A DNA stretch of 8,913 nt from positions 1 to 8,913 of the forward strand of contig SKIA01000010.1 of assembly GCA_007116645.1 (NCBI GenBank), written 5' to 3'. The notes below the pieces were generated by a model that worked only from the letters and a program-made list of their open reading frames with translations, searched no databases and was not told the DNA's origin. How positions within the stretch are numbered: position 1 is the stretch's first letter; every line of letters starts with the position of its first letter. Source of the stretch: Candidatus Woesearchaeota archaeon. GTDB taxonomy: Archaea > Nanobdellota > Nanobdellia > Woesearchaeales > SKIA01. The position numbers and the translations under genes were made by a program. This document shows, in pieces, positions 5,710-8,913 of this stretch.

Positions 5710-6606
5710 ATGGCTGATAAAAAAGAGCAAAAACCCCACCGGTATCCTATCTTGCAGGACGGAGGACTTGCTGCATACCGCACTATTCAGCGAGACTTAT
5801 TACGCCAAATTGATCATTCTGATTCTCCTGATGCAGCCACCCAAGCAGCTGTAAACATCGGATTATTTTCTGATGATATCATGAATAGCCCGGAGCTGCG
5901 ACGGCAAAAGTCACTTATCCGGAAAAACTTTGAGCAGGGTTTACGACTGGACGTCGCAAAGGCGCTCGGACACCTAAAAGGAGATACAATTATTGCCGAT
6001 CATTACCATCTCAAGGTCGGTGACAAAATAAGCATTGATGACAAGACCAAGCTTGACGTAAAAGACGTTGTAAGTAAGAACTTTGCTTCAAAATTATTAT
6101 CATCCATTCAGCAGTATCATCCTGGCGAACAAAAAGTGTTTAACGAATATCTTAAACGCTTTGGCGATAAGATAGGTGACAAAACCTCTCAGCGCGTCCT
6201 TGCTAAAATGATGGACCAATACCATGGTCTTAAAGAAACTAGTGCAGGCTCATTCACAAACCTTATGACAGCGCTGCAACAAGGACAATTTGATGATGCA
6301 GACCTTGATAGCTTGTACTCCACCATAGACAATGCAGTTGTGCGCGCGCATACAGACCTAGGAAAGAACGTGCGAGCATCACTAAACGAGCGTTTGGGTT
6401 ACAAACACAATGTTCTTGATCCAAACCAACCAAAAATTCTTGAGGGCATCGCAGCGGCGTCTGGCGGAAAGCTTGTTGATTCCATTAAGGCACAAGACGA
6501 AGGCGTAAGCCGAATGGGAGACCGCCTCTATGATGCTATTGCAGAAGAACAGGACAGTAAGCGTCGTCGCGAACGCCAATCTGATCGCGTTGTTGCGTAC
6601 AAATAA
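5710..6606 (+). CDS. unknown soluble helical protein
   Basis: The protein has 298 residues and I do not recognise a family. It is hydrophilic, with no signal peptide, membrane helix or cysteine. It looks mostly alpha-helical, with many D, K, Q and A residues. A GDTIIADHYHLKVGDKISID segment (91-110) may be a short beta hairpin. The C-terminus has a basic cluster, SKRRRERQ (283-290). The frame stays open upstream to 5494, but that stretch is antisense to the nucleotidyltransferase gene and crosses its promoter. ATG 5710 is preferred because a TATA-like box lies 27-28 bases upstream. AGGTGG sits directly before it (5703-5708), but its spacing of about two bases is short. It is the only plus-strand gene here. 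It diverges from the nucleotidyltransferase/HEPN gene and converges on the surface-protein gene with a 2-base gap. Codon pattern, length and lack of overlap support a real gene. Confidence 0.75.
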   Translation: MADKKEQKPHRYPILQDGGLAAYRTIQRDLLRQIDHSDSPDAATQAAVNIGLFSDDIMNSPELRRQKSLIRKNFEQGLRLDVAKALGHLKGDTIIADHYHLKVGDKISIDDKTKLDVKDVVSKNFASKLLSSIQQYHPGEQKVFNEYLKRFGDKIGDKTSQRVLAKMMDQYHGLKETSAGSFTNLMTALQQGQFDDADLDSLYSTIDNAVVRAHTDLGKNVRASLNERLGYKHNVLDPNQPKILEGIAAASGGKLVDSIKAQDEGVSRMGDRLYDAIAEEQDSKRRRERQSDRVVAYK

Positions 6607-6608
6607 TT

Positions 6609-8603
6609 TTATCCTTCAAAGCGCGCTGCTTCTTGTGGCGTAATCGTTTCTGCTAATTCAAACAGTGCTCCGATGTATTCTGTATCTTCTACTACTAGCA
6701 TGTTTGCCGGGTTGAATCCTGCCGCGCGTAATACAAGTGTCTCAGGTACTTGAGGAACAAACAGCCCGTTATTTCCTGATAACTCAAGGTACACAACAGG
6801 TAAGGCAGAGAAATTAATCTGAGGGATGTCCGCACACCTATCATCACTTGATGTGATTAAATTTCCTATAAACCCTGCATCCTCACATCTTCTTTCTGCA
6901 GGAATAATAAAGGGAGCGTCTTCAGGATATTCAAGAATTTTTATGACAAATACGTCGTAGGTTCCTGGTACCATAAGTGCTTTGCCCGATTCATCTGGAA
7001 TCACAACATATGGTGATCCTTGTCGGATCAGAATCACGTCGGCTGCTGTGAGCAGTGAATTATCTGATAGTTCAAAATCACCTTCGATGGACCTTCGTAC
7101 TTCTCGTTCTTCGACTCGAACAGTCACTTCTCGTTCTTCAAATAATTGAACGTTTTGAGTAATGGGCGCGTCGTCTGCTTGCGATGATAAACTTACAACG
7201 TCAGCATACAAGTCTTCTGCGTATACGTTAAGGGTTCCTTGTGCACAGGTAGGAAGTGTTGTTTCTAATCTGCCGTCGATTACTTCTCCTAAGGCGCAGG
7301 TAATACCTCCACAAGTGTATGTTGCTGATGCAGGTTGATCAGCAGGAGCGACGAGGAGTTCTAGTTCTACTCCCCCAGCAAGAGAGCAGTAACTTCCTTC
7401 TTCTTCTGGGTGTTGCTCAGAAAAACCCATAGGGAGATTATTTCTGATGTTTACCTCATATCCAAAGTTGAGTATATATCCATTTTGTTCCAATGTCACC
7501 AGTAGTGGATACGTAATATCATATGAGAACGTGTAGTCCACTATTGGAGGCATCATCCATGCGAGCGGACCTGGTGGTTTAGTAATTGTTGGTACAGCAA
7601 CGCCCGGGTTTCCGTCGACGAGCAGTCTTAGTCCAAAGTCTTGTGATGTTGAGAATCGAATTTTCATATCTTCTACAGGTGCATCAAGAGTGAGTAGTCC
7701 TTGTAGGTACAAATCATTAATTGCTTCGCTATCCTCAACTTGGAATATTTGCCAGTCTCTACTGTCTATTACTTGTAAGCTTTCTGCTTGGTAATGTAAT
7801 ACATCAGAGAGATCGTTTTGTGCAGGTCCTAGCGGGTACACGTTTATTCGGAACGTATTTTGCAACCCTCCGGCAAGCGGAGGCAAATCATTTGTTCCTG
7901 TGGCGTAAAGCGCAAGCCAGTCAAGAGTTCTTAGTTCAGGAACTCTATATTCTTGAAATTCTGTTATGAGTTCATCTGCAGCATTGAACATCAGTTCTAC
8001 TGGCGCATCTATTGTTGCAGTAAAGGAGTCAAAACGAACAGTTCCCGTTGTTGTTTGTGCTTGAATATCCCACCGCGTAATTACATCGGTTTGTCCTTGT
8101 CTAAATTCCAAGCGACTAACTGGCTGCTGTGCGGTTATCTCGTAACTGGGAAGCACGTCCCAAGCAACACAATCGTCTAGTCTTTGATCAATGTAGATTG
8201 CTACTTGTTGTGAGACGGATCTTGCGCTAGTTCCGTACAGAGGCGGCTGACTGCTTTGCAGTTCTCCGTTTCTAATATAGTGCCAGTACGCAATCACATT
8301 CTCATCGTCTAGGGGTAATCCAGTCCCTGTTGGAGGATAACCGGAAAATATGCCTTGCAGTTCAGGATTCAAGTAACCTCCTTGGGAGAGCAGCGTGCTC
8401 AATGCTTCCTCTGCAATTCCTGCTTGACATTGTTCCACAAGCATAAGAAGTGGCTGAAGTTCAGTGGGGATATGAGTTATCACCTGATCACCTGGAGGTC
8501 TGAAATCAATAAAATCAGTAAACAAGGCAACTGAAAGCACTACTGTAAGCAGTAGCACTAAGCCAAGAATAATAAAAAGAGTTATTTGTGCGTGTTTGTT
8601 CAT
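6609..8603 (-). CDS. large secreted or membrane-anchored surface protein with pilin-like (class III) N-terminus
   Basis: The protein has 664 residues. The N-terminus MNKHAQITLFIILGLVLLL, with hydrophobicity continuing to about residue 28, matches the short basic lead, [GA]-Q and long hydrophobic helix of archaeal class III signals. Cleavage by a prepilin-type peptidase between A5 and Q6 is possible, though H4 replaces the usual Lys/Arg. The rest (about 30-664) is extracellular in character: rich in D, E, T and P, low in lysine and predicted beta-rich. A segment near 56-78 (LVEQCQAGIAEEAL, then SQGGYL) resembles a block seen after the anchor in many DPANN surface proteins. Cysteines occur at C59 and in YCSLAGG, TCGGITC, PTC, RRC and DRC contexts, so disulfides are possible. 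ATG 8603 is preferred over the in-frame upstream codon at 8630 because it overlaps the previous stop as ATGA and follows AGGTGA with a 4-base spacer. Function is unknown; pilus-like or cell-envelope structure is inferred. Confidence 0.8.
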   Translation of the reverse strand: MNKHAQITLFIILGLVLLLTVVLSVALFTDFIDFRPPGDQVITHIPTELQPLLMLVEQCQAGIAEEALSTLLSQGGYLNPELQGIFSGYPPTGTGLPLDDENVIAYWHYIRNGELQSSQPPLYGTSARSVSQQVAIYIDQRLDDCVAWDVLPSYEITAQQPVSRLEFRQGQTDVITRWDIQAQTTTGTVRFDSFTATIDAPVELMFNAADELITEFQEYRVPELRTLDWLALYATGTNDLPPLAGGLQNTFRINVYPLGPAQNDLSDVLHYQAESLQVIDSRDWQIFQVEDSEAINDLYLQGLLTLDAPVEDMKIRFSTSQDFGLRLLVDGNPGVAVPTITKPPGPLAWMMPPIVDYTFSYDITYPLLVTLEQNGYILNFGYEVNIRNNLPMGFSEQHPEEEGSYCSLAGGVELELLVAPADQPASATYTCGGITCALGEVIDGRLETTLPTCAQGTLNVYAEDLYADVVSLSSQADDAPITQNVQLFEEREVTVRVEEREVRRSIEGDFELSDNSLLTAADVILIRQGSPYVVIPDESGKALMVPGTYDVFVIKILEYPEDAPFIIPAERRCEDAGFIGNLITSSDDRCADIPQINFSALPVVYLELSGNNGLFVPQVPETLVLRAAGFNPANMLVVEDTEYIGALFELAETITPQEAARFEG

Positions 8604-8913
8604 TGGTTCACCTGCTGAATGTTTGTACAAAGCTCGCGTGAGCTGAGGTCTTGGTATGCTGCGAAGGGGAAGTAATCTCTGAGCGGCCTCTCAAATACTA
8701 TGCACGCTCGCCGGTAATTTCTTTCACTTGCGGGTAGTATTATTCTATCATTTCCAGTTCTTGCAAATGTAGTGTTTAAAGCAAACTCCCAGTTGTCATC
8801 TTCAAGAACCGTAGGGTCGCGAAGAACTATTTTCGCTGGTTCGTTTACTGGTTCAGGAAGTTTAACAAAGGCTTCAATAATAATATCGTATCGCACTCCT
8901 TGTTCTGTAGGAA
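8600..8913 (-). CDS. unknown protein, C-terminal part (5' end outside the window)
   Basis: The last 103 codons of a minus-strand gene are visible. The frame is open to the right edge, reading PTEQGVRYDIIIEAFVKL at the border, so the GTG at 8896 is probably internal and the true start lies beyond the window. The visible part looks beta-rich and polar, with two cysteines (RRACIVF and RELCTNI) that might form a disulfide. No membrane segment is seen. Its TGA overlaps the ATG of the surface-protein gene by four bases (ATGA), so the two are cotranscribed and translationally coupled. It may therefore be another envelope or pilin-like protein, but no family is recognised. Confidence 0.7.
   Translation of the reverse strand, partial: PTEQGVRYDIIIEAFVKLPEPVNEPAKIVLRDPTVLEDDNWEFALNTTFARTGNDRIILPASERNYRRACIVFERPLRDYFPFAAYQDLSSRELCTNIQQVNQ
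8608..8613 (-). promoter_or_regulatory. Shine-Dalgarno sequence of the surface-protein gene
   Basis: AGGTGA on the minus strand, four bases before ATG 8603, is complementary to the conserved CACCU end of 16S rRNA. It decides the start codon against 8630 and is the clearest ribosome binding site in the window, as expected for a gene internal to an operon. Confidence 0.7.

Noticed and set aside
6604..6611. Terminator between the convergent genes
   Set aside because: Only two bases separate the stop codons, and there is just a T4 run on one strand with no usable hairpin, so no terminator is called.
8604..8630. Longer N-terminus (nine more residues) of the surface protein
   Set aside because: ATG 8603 has AGGTGA at good spacing, overlaps the previous stop by ATGA, and puts the basic lead directly before the hydrophobic helix as in pilin-type signals.
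8600..8896. A complete small gene starting at GTG 8896
   Set aside because: The frame continues open to the window edge with protein-like sequence, and the GTG has no TATA box or usable ribosome site, so it is the end of a larger gene.

Overview
The window looks like a piece of a chromosome from a DPANN archaeon, most plausibly of the Woesearchaeota/Pacearchaeota (Nanoarchaeota-like) group. This is inferred from several features together. TATA-like boxes centred about 25-28 bases upstream of start codons point to leaderless transcripts. A large surface protein has an N-terminus resembling an archaeal class III (pilin-type) signal. There is a free-standing LAGLIDADG-type endonuclease, a CBS-pair protein with a C-terminal zinc ribbon, and several genes with no recognisable bacterial counterpart. 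No rRNA, tRNA, CRISPR array, insertion sequence or prophage gene was seen.

Layout from right to left, following the mostly minus-strand transcription: the C-terminal end of an unidentified protein (8913-8600) overlaps by ATGA a large secreted or membrane-anchored protein (8603-6609). That pair converges, with a 2-base gap, on the only plus-strand gene, an unidentified soluble helical protein (5710-6606). A 109-base divergent promoter region separates the latter from a minus-strand series. The series holds a nucleotidyltransferase/HEPN-like multidomain protein (5600-3807), a double-CBS zinc-ribbon protein (3773-3219), two tandem paralogous unknown proteins (3185-2682 and 2679-2179) and a polytopic DUF2339 membrane protein (2177-351). 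After a 76-base gap comes the N-terminal part of a LAGLIDADG endonuclease (274 to beyond base 1). There is no stretch over 110 bases without a gene.

Four minus-strand genes (5600, 3773, 3185 and 274) and the plus-strand gene each have their own TATA-like box at leaderless spacing, so the series is not one simple operon. The genes at 2679 and 2177 follow the upstream gene by 2 and 1 bases, with no Shine-Dalgarno sequence, and probably depend on the transcript starting before 3185. The gene at 8603 is internal to an operon and carries a good Shine-Dalgarno sequence.

The most interesting element is the 597-residue protein at 5600-3807. It has one intact nucleotidyltransferase core preceded by what reads as a degenerate copy of the same fold. 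A HEPN-like helical domain with an R-x4-H motif follows, then possibly a second, degenerate HEPN-like copy. It resembles the two-gene MNT/HEPN toxin-antitoxin pair collapsed into one chain, but a toxin-antitoxin role is not demonstrated. The tandem paralogous pair 3185/2679 beside the DUF2339 gene is the second point of interest.
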